64,000 nt of DNA from contig LLCB01000190.1 of assembly GCA_001414345.1 (NCBI GenBank), forward strand, positions 50,961 through 114,960. The letters run 5' to 3'. How positions within the stretch are numbered: the first letter of the stretch is position 1; the number at the start of each line of letters is the position of its first letter. A model generated the notes under the pieces. The model was not told where the DNA came from, searched no databases, and saw only the letters and a program-made list of their open reading frames with translations. Positions 23,401 through 35,521 of the stretch are shown in pieces. Made by a program: the position numbers and the translations under genes. This DNA is from Hymenoscyphus infarciens. Its lineage: Eukaryota > Ascomycota > Leotiomycetes > Helotiales > Helotiaceae.

Positions 23401-25717
23401 GTCCCAGTAGGGTCAAATCGTGGAAGAAAGGGGACTGTCAAGCTTTCTAGTTTGAATTCTCTTCCAGCCCATTCCCGAAGGCGTTCGGGAGCATCTTGCT
23501 CGTTGCTGTAATATGCATCTTGGTAGATGACTTGAGGTAATTGAAATTCTTGCATCGTTGATACAACGAAATCTCGAGCTGGTGGTAGCTCATTAATGAC
23601 GAGAAACTTCCCACCATGTCCTTTGAAATTTGCCTTGATGCTCTTTGCGGGAGTGCTCTTCTGACTTTGTTCTGTGGACTCTGACTGAGGAGTTGATTTC
23701 AAGGGTGCATTCTCATTCTGGGAAGTAGACACGAGAGGATCAAAGGAGACGTGCTTTTCCTTGGTTGATTGGCTGGATTGAGAACCACTCTTCTGGCTCA
23801 GTCTCGTGATAGTATTTGGTTCAAGGGGGTCTTTGACAATCTGAAATGTCATTGGCAGAACGGTGCTCTTTTGGCTCCCTTGTCCCCCCTTCGAAGGTTC
23901 CTGAGCCGTTTTAGGATTCAATGAAACACTTGCTTTCCTGCTTCCGTTGACAGTAGGATGTTTGGCGGCTTTTCGAGGCGGGTCTGGTTTTGTGATCTTT
24001 CGCAATAGTTTTGATATCATCTCTTCTTTTTGCTCGGCGGGAGACAATCCTAGCTTGCCATCTTGCTCGCCTGGCGTCAGTGATCCTGCTGCAGAATCTG
24101 CAAAGTCGACTGAGGCTCTTGAGCGCTTTGTGGGATTGTCCTCTTGCATCGTAGAGGATCCAGGCCGTTTCAATTCGTTACCGGACCTCGATGAGTCGTT
24201 GGCCGTATTTGTTCGTAAATTATTAATGGTGGGAGCTTTCTTTTTACTGCGACTATTGGATGGTCCTCCGTTGAGTTCTTCGCTTTGCTTTCCCGGATTC
24301 TCGGGTTCTGTACTCTGTTCTTCTGATCCCTCAGAACCCTCCGCTTGTGCCTCTTCAGCCTGATCCCCCTTCTTCCTCTGCGAAATATCAATCTCCCTCA
24401 TAACGTCCTCATCAGAATCATAAGGAAAATCGTCATCATCATCATTAACATTAAAATCCAATATCCGTCCCTCATCAACCTCCCTCTCATCATCCCCATC
24501 CTCCCGATCATACCCAACAGGCGTCAACCCCAAAGCGGGCCTCAAATTCTCAGGATAAAGATCCTCCACGGATTCTAAACTCGTCTTAACACTCGAGCTG
24601 AAAGGCGTAGCTTTAACGAAATTGTTGAAGGATATTTTGATGTTGTCGCTTTTGTCCTTCTCTTCTTTGATGAGGGAAGCTACCATTTCTCGGTATTCTT
24701 CTTCGTGAATCCAACCTCCGGGTTGGGAATGACGTGGATCGGCGGACATGGATACCATTACTTCGGGTGGGAAAGGTGTGCTTCCTGGGGTTTTATCTGA
24801 CATTTTGGATTTTCGACGGCGGGTTTCGTCTCTCCAAAGGCCTGCCATGCTGTGCACGAGTTTTTCTCCGGGTGGTATGGGGTTCAGTCGTTCTATGAAA
24901 TCGTGATGGAGTGGGCGTTCTTTGATTTCTTGCCGGTTGATAATATCTTGGAGACAGATATCTATCTCGAGAGAACAATGACTGACTCTTGGGAATTCGG
25001 ATTCTGGAGTGATAACCTCATTTGGAATTGATCTATCATGCCAGAGATGAGAGGGGTTATTCAGATCTTCGTATTGCGGTACTGGACTTCGGAATGTCAC
25101 TTTTCGGCAATCGATGTAACCACATCCGTACAAATTGTAATCTGCCATCCATTGCAATAAATATTGGAGATGTGCTTCGTATGGCTGGAAGACTTTCTTC
25201 ATAACAACACCTTGTCGTAAAAGGTCTGCCAGTCGTGTCATGAACTTTGGATCCAGCATGTAGATTTTCAAATAATGCCGGTAGCCAATGTGAAAGCCGT
25301 AAAAGGGAATGCCTTTCACTATCGTTATCCGAGCAACATATTTAGCTTTCCCATCCTTGGGATTTCGTCTATAACTGACAGCAAGGGCGTAATCGATTGA
25401 AAGATGAAGACGGTGTATGTACGCGCCAACTAGTAAATTGTCAATATGAGAAATGGTATAGATTATTGATGCATATTCTTACCCTCATCCGGAACCAGCT
25501 TTCCAGTGTACTCAATATAGAGGTACGGAAATGCGCCATGGATATGAGCACATACTTTCTGGCCCGTTTCAGTCGCCCCAAACACCCTTATCACCGGAAC
25601 CTTGGGCTCCTTCTGGAGTTGAGACAGCTGAACATTTGCACGCAGCAGGGGGTCAAATCTCGTGGGGGGCGTCTGATAGAAATCGATGCAATTTAGGCGC
25701 ACACGGAACAGATCCAT
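20469..25717 (-). CDS. REV3: DNA polymerase zeta catalytic subunit REV3
   Basis: B-family DNA polymerase for translesion synthesis. Two exons, 25717-25483 and 25429-20469, give 1731 residues. The 53-base intron (GTAAGA...TTACTAG) joins LVPDEG to VGAYIHRLHLSIDYA. The N-terminal region has the expected IHGAFPYLYIEYTG and KGIPFYGFHIGYRHYLKIY blocks. A long disordered middle follows (about residues 290-760, Ser/Lys/Gln-rich). The polymerase core has motif A DFQSLYPSVM, motif B KLIANVTYGYTSASFSGRMPC and motif C YGDTDSLF. The C-terminus has two Cys clusters: CILC...CQTC, and CRNC...CRSLDC, which in this family hold zinc and an iron-sulphur cluster and bind accessory subunits. All polymerase catalytic residues are present. 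The stop codon lies about 330 bases from a RIP-mutated island. Confidence 0.95.
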
Positions 25718-26005
25718 GGCTGCTTGGATGCTGTCATTATGCTACCTGTGCAAGGCAAGAATGAGAGATGTAGTGACAGGTGACATGACTCTCAAGGCAG
25801 TCAAGTGAAGCGTGAATATGGATGTAATGAAGACAAAGGTCACGAAGAATTGCAGATTGGTGTGACCCGGACGCGATTCATCTCGCGCGTCCTCACGGGA
25901 TGACCCCCCGGCCGGATTTCGAGGCTCCAGGTCAACATCTTTCAGCCGCCACCCCTCTCATCCTTCTAATTCAGCAAGCAATCTACACCCACATTCACAT
26001 TCAAG
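25718..26005. promoter_or_regulatory. bidirectional promoter region between REV3 and SLU7
   Basis: Only 288 bases separate the two divergent start codons, so both promoters must fit here. Balanced composition. No specific motif assigned. Confidence 0.55.
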
Positions 26006-27442
26006 ATGCCTCCAGCAGGCGCCCAACCCCGCAAACCCGCTGCCCCCTCAGCAGCCAACAAAGAAGCCAACGAATACATCCCCTCCTTCATCTCCAAAAA
26101 GCCCTTCTACATCGGCGAAGAAGACGAATCCAAGAACGACTACCTCGAGCACCAACGTCTCCAAAAAGCGCAATCCGACCAATCAAAATGGTACGACCGT
26201 GGCAAGAAGGCCGGTCCAGCAGCGACCAAATTCCGCAAAGGCGCCTGCGAAAACTGCGGTGCCATGACGCACAAAACGAAGGAATGTCTAAGTCGACCGC
26301 GCGCAAAGGGCGCGAAGTGGACGGGCAAGGATATCCAGGCCGATGAGGTGGTGCAGGATGTTAGTCTGGGGTGGGATGCGAAGAGGGATCGCTGGAATGG
26401 GTATGATAGCAAGGAATATCGGAATGTGATTGATGAGTTTGCGCAGATGGAGGAGTTGAAGAAGGGTGCGCAGGATACGGGGGCCAAGGACGATGAAGAG
26501 GGGGAGGGGGAGGGGGAGGATGGTGCGAAGTATGCGGAGGAGAGTGATATGGGGAGGCAGCAGAGTACTGCGACGAGACAGTTGAGGATAAGAGAGGATA
26601 CGGCGAAATATTTGCTTAATTTGGATTTGGACTCTGCAAAGTACGATCCGAAGACGAGATCTATGGTGGATAGTGGTGCGACTGCGGATACGGCTGCTGC
26701 CTTGGTGGCAGAAGAGGGATTTATGAGGGCATCCGGAGATGCTGCTGAGTTCGAAAAGGCGCAAAAATACGCATGGGAATCTCAGGAAAAGGCTGGTGAT
26801 ACGAAACAACATCTTCAGGCCAATCCTACCGCAGGAGAATATTACCGAAAGAAGGAGAGACTGGAAGCCGAAGCCAAAAAGGAAGCCCACAAGAAGATGT
26901 TACTCGAGAAATATGGAGGAGAGGTCAATCCACTCGCAGCAAAACTTCGGGAAACTGCCGTCACGGAATCCGAGAAATACGTCGAGTACGATGAATCCGG
27001 AGCCATCAAAGGAGCTCCAAAAATCAAAGCGAAATCCAAATACCCCGAGGATGTCCTCATCAACAATCACACATCGGTATGGGGAAGTTGGTGGGCAAAC
27101 TTCCAGTGGGGATATTCTTGCTGTCATTCCTTGGTCAAGAATAGTTATTGTACCGGCGAGGAAGGAAAAGCTGCTTTTGAAGAAGCTTCTCGTATGCGAA
27201 CTGGTGGAGCTTTGGCGGTGGAGGAAACTCCAAAAGAGATTGAGTGGCCTTTGAATGAGGCTGATCAGGCTGCGGAAAAACCAGAAGAGGATGAAGTGGT
27301 GATCCAGGTTACCAAGAAGCGTACAATGGATGAGATGAAAGGAGGTGTTTCGGAGGAAGATATGGATGCATACAGGAGGAAGAGAACTGCTGCGAATGAT
27401 CCCATGGCTGCCTTCTTGGGTAAGGACGAATTGTTAGAATAG
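26006..27442 (+). CDS. SLU7: pre-mRNA splicing factor SLU7
   Basis: Intronless gene for a 478-residue protein. Slu7 is a step-two spliceosomal factor that helps select the 3' splice site. The N-terminus has [14 protein letters not shown], the family start block. A CCHC zinc knuckle, [14 protein letters not shown], lies at residues 81-94. Next come [15 protein letters not shown] and the signature [17 protein letters not shown]. The central part carries [10 protein letters not shown], and the C-terminal region has VWGSWW and [15 protein letters not shown], all characteristic of the family. The length is normal for filamentous fungi. The start is the first ATG after a CT/CA-rich leader. Divergent from REV3; no functional link is implied by adjacency. 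Confidence 0.95.
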   Translation: MPPAGAQPRKPAAPSAANKEANEYIPSFISKKPFYIGEEDESKNDYLEHQRLQKAQSDQSKWYDRGKKAGPAATKFRKGACENCGAMTHKTKECLSRPRAKGAKWTGKDIQADEVVQDVSLGWDAKRDRWNGYDSKEYRNVIDEFAQMEELKKGAQDTGAKDDEEGEGEGEDGAKYAEESDMGRQQSTATRQLRIREDTAKYLLNLDLDSAKYDPKTRSMVDSGATADTAAALVAEEGFMRASGDAAEFEKAQKYAWESQEKAGDTKQHLQANPTAGEYYRKKERLEAEAKKEAHKKMLLEKYGGEVNPLAAKLRETAVTESEKYVEYDESGAIKGAPKIKAKSKYPEDVLINNHTSVWGSWWANFQWGYSCCHSLVKNSYCTGEEGKAAFEEASRMRTGGALAVEETPKEIEWPLNEADQAAEKPEEDEVVIQVTKKRTMDEMKGGVSEEDMDAYRRKRTAANDPMAAFLGKDELLE

Positions 27443-29337
27443 AGAATATCAAGGTTACTGGGTCATTTAGCGGGCGTTGATGGGTCATGCATTGGTATGG
27501 AGTTAGTCTAAAATGTCGTTGATATCTACCCTCCTCTTACTGTTCTCATTTTCAAACGTATTCACAAACATATCTTCATAAATTGAAGTTTGGAAGGCAG
27601 ACTGAAGCCCGGTAATCGATATGAGGCTGCACATTCCGGTGCTGTTGGTAGGTCACCTACGAATAGCTATCCTCGGGTAACCTGCCCTGCGAATCGAAAT
27701 TCAGGCTATTAGTAGGTTACCTAACAATAGCCAATAATAAGCTATTTCCAGGTAAACTATGAACAGCTGGACATTGAAGAGTACCGCTCACGTCTGGATA
27801 GGATACCCTCACTCCGGCGTTCCACCTTGCAAAGGGAAATGAGGGATATCTTATAAACCACTTCAAACCTTCGCAAGACCAGCAAAAAGTGACTCGAGCA
27901 ATAAATAGGATTTCGTTCAAGTTGCTAGATACTCTTGTCTTCTCTTCTTTACCTCATCTTCATCTGTAGTTCTTTCTTGGAAATCTCACCTACATGGAGT
28001 TACTTTACCAGTTGTATACAATTATACACGTCTGAATTACCCACAGACTTCTATCAAAACGCAAAACTCAATTCCACCTATTCATAACGGTGGTTTTCTT
28101 GTAGCTTTCAAATTCCTAGGGTTGTGCTGTACAGCAGCATTTTGAGCTTTCTCTTTGGAAGGTAGAGCTGATCTTGATACCAAAACACTGAATGAACCAA
28201 GAATAATTTCATACTTATTTTGAATTCTCGCCTTCTATATAGTAAGTCCCCACTCCCCGGGTTCAATATTACTACCAACGAAAATTGGGGATGAGTAAAT
28301 GAGCGACTTTGAGAGTAAGATGGGTAGGGATAGAGCGCGATATTTTATTCTATTTTGAAACTTGTTTTTTTAACCCCCTTTTCAGAGTAGGAGACTTGAT
28401 AGCTGGTGCGTTTAGAGTGGAGGAGGTTTTAGAATTAAAGGGTTTATACTAAGCTAGTATGTAAGTAAGAAAGCGAATACTACATTCTTCAAGATGCTCA
28501 AGATGCGTAGGACAAGGGGAGGAAGTGGTGGTTCGAAATAGAAATAAATTACTATTACACCATTTCCCCCTACCCCCCACCCTATTTTTTGTGGAATTTT
28601 CAAAAAGAGTTTCGTAATGCTGACTTCAGATCCAAAGAAGATACTTCCACCTCTAACCCTAATTTAAGATTTAGAAAATCTCAAATAACCAAGCAAGAAT
28701 GGGAGAAATAAGAAAGTTCTAATAACAACAATAACACCCTAGACTCTTATCAATTCATAAATCACAACTCTACTTCCATCTCTTCACCTTCTTATCCCTC
28801 TACATATGTAAATATTCCAAAGAATAAGGCAAAGAATTAGTAAGTGACCTATAAATAGCTACCTATCTCTAAATTTCTTTCCTTTCTTATCTAATATCTA
28901 CTCTCTCTAGCACTAAAAAAACAAAAAAAAAACCCCTGGAAATTCTCTACCTCTCTTTCTCACCTCTCACCTACGGTATCCTAAATCTATAAAAGTCTAA
29001 AAACGCCTAAATCGTAAATCGTAAATTGTAAATCGTAAATTTTACTTTCTATAAGTAAAAAAGAGAATAATTAAATTCCCTCTCTCTCTTTATCTCCTCT
29101 CCCTTCTCCTCTCTTTCTCTATATTAAGACTAGATAGTCTTAGCTATAGTAACTAGCTAATTAAAGATTAGAGAGGAATAATAATCACGTATATAGTAGT
29201 AAACTCGCTCTCTTACTATCGTCTCCTTACTATCGTATTCTTCCTATTATCTCTAGATAAATAAGAGAGAGAGAGAGAGAGACAGAGAGGAAGAGAGAGA
29301 GAGAATATTTACTACTTTAGTTAAACTCCTCTTACCT
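27443..29337. other. intergenic region grading into AT-rich island
   Basis: 27443-28250 is balanced and contains a 29-base near-palindrome at 27704-27732 and related GGTAACC-like half sites nearby; it includes the SLU7 3' UTR. From about 28850 the sequence becomes AT-rich with repeated AAATCGTAAAT blocks (28990-29045), which match in reverse orientation part of the inverted repeat that follows, and (GA)n tracts near 29265-29305. No gene is recognisable. Confidence 0.5.
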
Positions 29338-29976
29338 ATGCTAGAAAAAACTTTCTCTCGAATTGTTTACTTACTCTCTTACTCTCTTACTCTCTTACTC
29401 TCTTACTCTCTTTTCTCTCCTATACTCTTATCTATACTCTTATCTATACTCTCTTAGTATATATAATATATAAAAGAATAGATTAAGAAGTAAGAATCTA
29501 AGTAGATAGTATAATATAAGTTATAATCAGCTATAGCTCTTAGAGGCCTTAGTTAATCTAGCTATAAATACTTAACTTTTGCGATTTTCAATTTACGCTT
29601 TAGTTGTTTTTAGACTTTTATACTTTTAGAACGCTCTATTACCTCTTTCCTTTATCTAGAGCGTCTTAGATATACTAAAAGGTTAGAATCGACTAAATCG
29701 TAAATTATAAATTATAAATCGTAAAAGTTAAGTATTTATAGCTAGATTAACTAAGGCCTCGAAGTGCTATAGCTAATCTTAAATTATATTATACTATCTA
29801 TATACTTTTACACCTTATTCTATTCTTTTATATATTATATATACTAAGAGTAAAGATAGGATTATAGAAGAGAGTATAGATAAGAGTGTAATAGATAAGA
29901 GTATAAGAGAGAGAGAGAGAGAGGTAAGAGAGTAAAAGAGTAAGTAAATATTTTAGTAGAAAGTTTTTCCTAGCGT
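29338..29976. repeat. 640-base inverted repeat (foldback)
   Basis: The left arm, about 29338-29588, is the reverse complement of the right arm, about 29716-29976, with a 127-base loop. The outer ends pair as TATGCTAGAAAAAACTTTC and GAAAGTTTTTCCTAGCGTA. The inner ends pair over GGCCTTAGTTAATCTAGCT and its complement. The left arm keeps some CA/TG steps while the right arm is more TA-rich. It could be a foldback element or two solo repeat copies in inverted orientation. Confidence 0.7.
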
Positions 29977-32750
29977 AGTATAACAGTCCTAGTCATATAC
30001 GTCACTTACGTAACTAGGTTATCTCGAGGCTTTTCTAAGAACTCGCTTAATATATATAAATAAAGCTAGAGTACTTATACTCTCTACTTTTCTCTTTAGT
30101 TTAGTTTTTCTTAATAAAAGGTACTATTCTATAAGCACTCTATATATTTATAGAGAGCTATTATACTAAAACTAAACTCTCTCTCTTTACCTAAGAAGGC
30201 TTTTACTAATATTCTAATAATAATATTTATATTTACTCTATATTAAATCCTTTAAATCTACTATTCTTCTCTATAAAGCTAAACCTCTTTACATTAAGTA
30301 ATAGAGTCTAATATTCTTCTATTAGCTACGTTAAGTCTTTTAAAGGTAACCTATTAACCTAAGAACTATTCTACTCTACTTTAAAGTTAATAGAGCCTAT
30401 CTCTCTCTCTACTTCTATTAATATTACGTCCTAATCTAGTTTAAGAACTTAACCTACTAAAACATATATAGTAGCTATTACTATACTACTACTACCTTCT
30501 TCTACTAAGAATACTACTAGTCTCTTATAGTATAAGATTCTTAAATTACCTCTATTTAAATTATATTCTAGATAGCTATAAATTCTTTAATATATTATTT
30601 AGCCTCTTAGACTTAAGTCTATATAATATTATTCTTAACTAGAGGTTCTTTAAGTACTTCTATATTAATATTAATATAACTTATTAAAAGTTACTCTAGT
30701 CTAATAATCTTAAGCCTTACTTCTCTACTTAATAGCTAACTCCTCTCTCTTAAGATATTATATAACTAAAAAACTCTATACCTTCTTACTAAGATAAAGC
30801 TAATACTTATAATTAAGCTATAGAAATAGATAAATAACACTAATAAGATAAAAGACTTTTAAAGCCTATAGATTATCTTAAAATTAATACTATAACCTTA
30901 ACCAGTTATATACTATCTATATATAGTAAAGAAGGCTATAAGTCCTTAATATAAGCATAATACTAGATTATAAAAAGAGAACTTAAGAGTATTATAAAGA
31001 AGGTACTTACTCTAGTATACTATTAAAAACCCTTTATCTTAAAGAAGTTAGACTCTATTATTAATATTTTAGCTATTTTAGTTATAAAAATATATTATTA
31101 CTTACTCTAAAAGAATAGTAAGATTTTTACTATAAGTATATACGAAATTAATACTATTATAGCTAATTAAGAGCTAGATATAGCCTCTAAAATTACTATT
31201 CTTAATAAGTACTAAGACTTTAAAGAAGTATTTTCTAAGACTACCTTAGATACTCTTCTATCTTACTAATACTATAACTATAAGATTAATCTTAAAAGTC
31301 TAAATACTCTTAAATATTCCTCTCTATATAAGATATCTACTAAAAAGCTATTAGTTATAAAGAAATATATCTTAGAGAATCTCTATAAAGAGTTTATTAA
31401 GTATAGCTAGTCCTCTTTTACTACTCTTATTCTATTTATAAAGAAAGTAGATAGAAGGCTACGTTTCTATATTAACTTTTAAAAACTTAATAATCTTACT
31501 TAAAAGAACTACTATCTATTACCTCTAATTAATAAAACACTTATATATATTAGTTAAACTTATATTTTTACTAAGCTAGATATCTAGTAAGCCTTCTACT
31601 ATATATAAATAGATCTAGATACTAAGGAATTAACTACTTTTTATATATATTATAGAACCTATAAGTATAAGGTTCTACTATTTAGTTTAATAAATAGCCT
31701 ATCTATCTACTAGTATTATATAAATAACGTCCTATTTAATTACTTAAACAACTGCTACTCTACCTATTTAGATAATATCCTTATTTATTTATTAAATATC
31801 TTTAAATATAAAGAGTATATATAAAAAGTCCTTTAATATCTTAAGAATACTAAGTTATAAGTTAATATTAAGAAGTATAAGTTTAATATTAAAAAGATAA
31901 AATATCTTAAGTTTATTATTAATACTAATAGTATTAAAGTAGACTCTAAAAAGATCTTAGTAGTATAAAAATAGTAGGCTCTTAAGATAGTAAAAGGTGT
32001 TTAAAGCTTCCTTAGTTTCTCTAACTTCTATTAAAGGTTTATTTAGAACTATAATATAATTATAAAGCTATTAGTATATCTAATATAGAATAATATATCT
32101 TTTAACTTTAATAAGGAATACTAGAAGGCGTTTAAAGACCTAAAGGTAGTACTTACCTCTATACTAATCCTCTACTACTACTCTTCTAACCTTCCTACTA
32201 TAATTAAGATAAATACTTTAGATAAGATTATTACTAAAGTATTATAATAATAATAAACTAATAGAGAATAGTACTTTATAGCCTACTTTAGTAAGACTAT
32301 ATTTCTAGCTAAGTATAATTATAAAATATATAATAAGAAGCTACTTACTATTATATACTTACTTATAAAATCAAGACTAGAACTATAAAGTACTTATTTA
32401 AAGATCTATATTTATACTAATTATAAGGCGCTTAAGTACTTTATAACTATTAAGTAACTTACTACCTATTAAGTAAGGTAAGCTAAAGCCTTAGCTAAGT
32501 ACTATTTTATTATTATATTCTACTTAAAATATAAAAATAGAAAAATAAATACTTTAACTTATAAAGTAGATAAGATATAATTATAAAAGGAACTTAAAAA
32601 GTAGTACTAAACTTATATACTTCTAATAAAAGAATAAGTTAATATAAAAGTACTTAAAAACCTAGAGGTTAAGATAAGCTTAATTATACTAGCTCTAGTT
32701 AATAAAAACTACTTCTAAGAATTAATTATACTTTTAGAATAAATCTACTA

Positions 32751-34057
32751 ACGAGCCTAGAGACACGGGTCTATACGTATAGAGCATTTTAGCGATTTTA
32801 ACGATTTTAACGAGTTTTACCTCTTCTACTAACAAATATACCTCTTACTACCTCTCTACTAAACGACTAGTATTATTAAAAGAGCTATAAGATAGCTATA
32901 AAACATAAAGAGGCTATGCGCTAATTATACTAGTTTAGAAAGGTCTTTATCTACGTCTTATAATATTAGTATAAAGATCTGTCTAGCTAATCTCTTAGAG
33001 AGAGTATAATACGTAAAATACTAGACTATATAGCCTCTAAATAAGCTCGCGTAGAGCGTACTAGACCGACTTTCCTTTTATTAGATAAATTAGTAGACGA
33101 GATTATCTTATATTATATATAAAGCTAGAAGAATCGTTAAATAAACTAGTAGAAGCTAAGAGAGAAACTAGGGCTACCTTATTTAGTCGATATACTTAAG
33201 CGTAGAATATACTAATAAGGCTATTATTACTACGTCTCTTACTAGAAACTATACTTAATACTCGCCTAAGTTACTACTTGCTTTCTTTAGAGTCTTATAT
33301 ATATATTTTAGATAGTAGAGTAGCTAAAGGTTCTATAGTTAGACGAAGTTATATTTTAAGTTAGAGGACGTATAATTAAGTAAAAAGTAACTCGGAATAT
33401 TAATAAAGAATACTCTAAATAGTTCTATAATATATATATTTAGTACTAATTCTATTAAAGCTATATAACTTCTATAAACGCGTAGAGAGCTATTAGTTAT
33501 AAGTATAAATCCCTTCTTATTTTCCTTAAAGACTATAGTAAGAGCGGCGTCTTTATATAACGAGATTATCTTATATAACTACTTAAACCCTTTATCTAAG
33601 TAATTCTTAAAGCTTTCGCCTTAGTTATATATACTCTTCGTCCTTCTATAGAACTATTATTTATAGAGGATAGAAACTCTATCTATAGATATAAATTAGC
33701 TATAAACTATTATACTAAACTCTAGACAAAATATAGTATTATCTTAATACCTTATCTCTCTACTTTACCTAATATAAATCCTATAAAGAAGTGCTAGTAG
33801 TGGATTAAATAACGACTTTATAGAAGATAATACTAACCTACTACTATAGAGGAAATACGCTAAGTAGTTATAGAGGAATAGGAGGCTATACTATAGAATT
33901 AGATTAATAAGTTGATTTTAAAGTAAGAGTATTAGGTTACTATGCTTATATAACGCTATAGATAGCCTACTTCTAATTAAATTAAGTTACTATTTAGTAA
34001 TTTAATAATAAATAGTGAAAATGTTCTATATATATAAACTCGTGCCTCTAGGCTCGT
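32751..34057 (+). mobile_element. decayed Tc1/mariner-type DNA transposon nested in gypsy
   Basis: 1307 bases bounded by 20-base terminal inverted repeats (ACGAGCCTAGAG... at 32751-32770 and its complement at 34038-34057, two mismatches). TAA flanks both sides. Near 33748-33830 a broken + frame reads LPNINPIKKC then WIK.RLYRR, the degenerate SPDLNPIE block of DDE transposases of the Tc1/mariner superfamily. The gypsy reading continues on both sides, showing that this is an insertion into it. Confidence 0.75.
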
Positions 34058-35157
34058 AAGTAAATAAGGATATAGTAATACTTTAAGCTATATAAGTATA
34101 AGCTAAAACTAATACTAATTCTCTATATATCTTAAAAGAAGGCCTTTTACTCTACTAAAACTACTTAGTAGTACTAGATATAGATATACTAAGAATAGAC
34201 CTAATTTATAAAGCTTATAATTAGATACTTTTAGCTTATCTAGAGAGAGATAAGATCTATTAGATTCTACGTCTAAGATATATCTAGTAAAATATAAAAG
34301 CTAATATTATAAGATATATATAAAACTATTATAAACATAAAAGAGTAGATGTTTCTTAAGATAAAAAACCTAGCTATCTATACCTACTCTTAGTACTACT
34401 ACGTATATAGTAATATATAGCTATAGATTTTAAGTCCTTTTTAATTAATAAGTATAGTTATAGTAATATGTTTATAATAATAGACTACTTATTTAAGTAG
34501 TCTATTTTAATACTCTATTATAAGAATATTACTTTTAAGTAGATTATAAGATTATATATTAAACACGTTCTATAATACTATAGGATTCTAGAAAGTATAA
34601 TATTAGATAGAGGCTCTTACTTTATTACTATATTCTAGAAAGAGTTTACTTAAAACCTAGGTATTTAGCTTTAACTTTCTACTATAAACTATACTTAAAC
34701 TAATAGCTAGATTAAGATTATAAACTAATATCTTAATTAGTACTTATAACTTTATATTAATTATTATTATACTAACTAGTCTAAGATACTTCTAATAATA
34801 GACTATATATAGTTAGTATTACCTTATAGTATTATTAGAATATTACCTTTTAAGTTATAAAAGAGATATATACTAAAGACTTTATTTAATTAGTAAACAC
34901 TAGAACTAGCTAATATAAAAGAATAGCTATTATAAGAAGAGGCTATAATAGTTATAAAAACTATTTAAGAGGTCTTAGACGTTAGCTAAGTAAGTATATT
35001 AAAAGCTTAGTAAAAGAAGGAATAAGATATAAATAAGTTTAGATAAGACGTTAACTTTAAAATAGAAAATATAGTTTTTATTATAATAAAGAACTAAGTA
35101 ACTTAGTAACTAAGCTAAAAGCTAAACTACTAGATAACTAGCTCTTTTAAGATCCTT

Positions 35158-35521
35158 TATAATAGTACGAAATATATACAACTATAGAAGAGGTATATAG
35201 GAGTGCGTTTAGTAGAATAACGTATATAAATACTAGGCACTAATATAGAAGAAAAGGCTAAACTAGCCTTTTCTAACTCTAGGAGAGTAGGCTACTATAT
35301 ATAAGAGGTTTAGACGATATAAAAGGGATACGAAACTAAACAACGATATATATTAGCTAATATAAAAGCTCGAACTCTACGAAGTACGTCTAAAAGTCTA
35401 GACAGACGTATAAACGTATATAACCTTCTTAAATTAGATAATATAAAACAATAACTACTGAAACCTTATATATAGTAGATACTCTCAGCTATCTAGGATA
35501 GCCTAGGTGACGGGCTATTAT
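35158..35521. repeat. LTR, left copy
   Basis: Partner of 37557-37921 and of the solo LTR at 58975-59319. Heavily CpA-to-TpA mutated. Confidence 0.8.
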
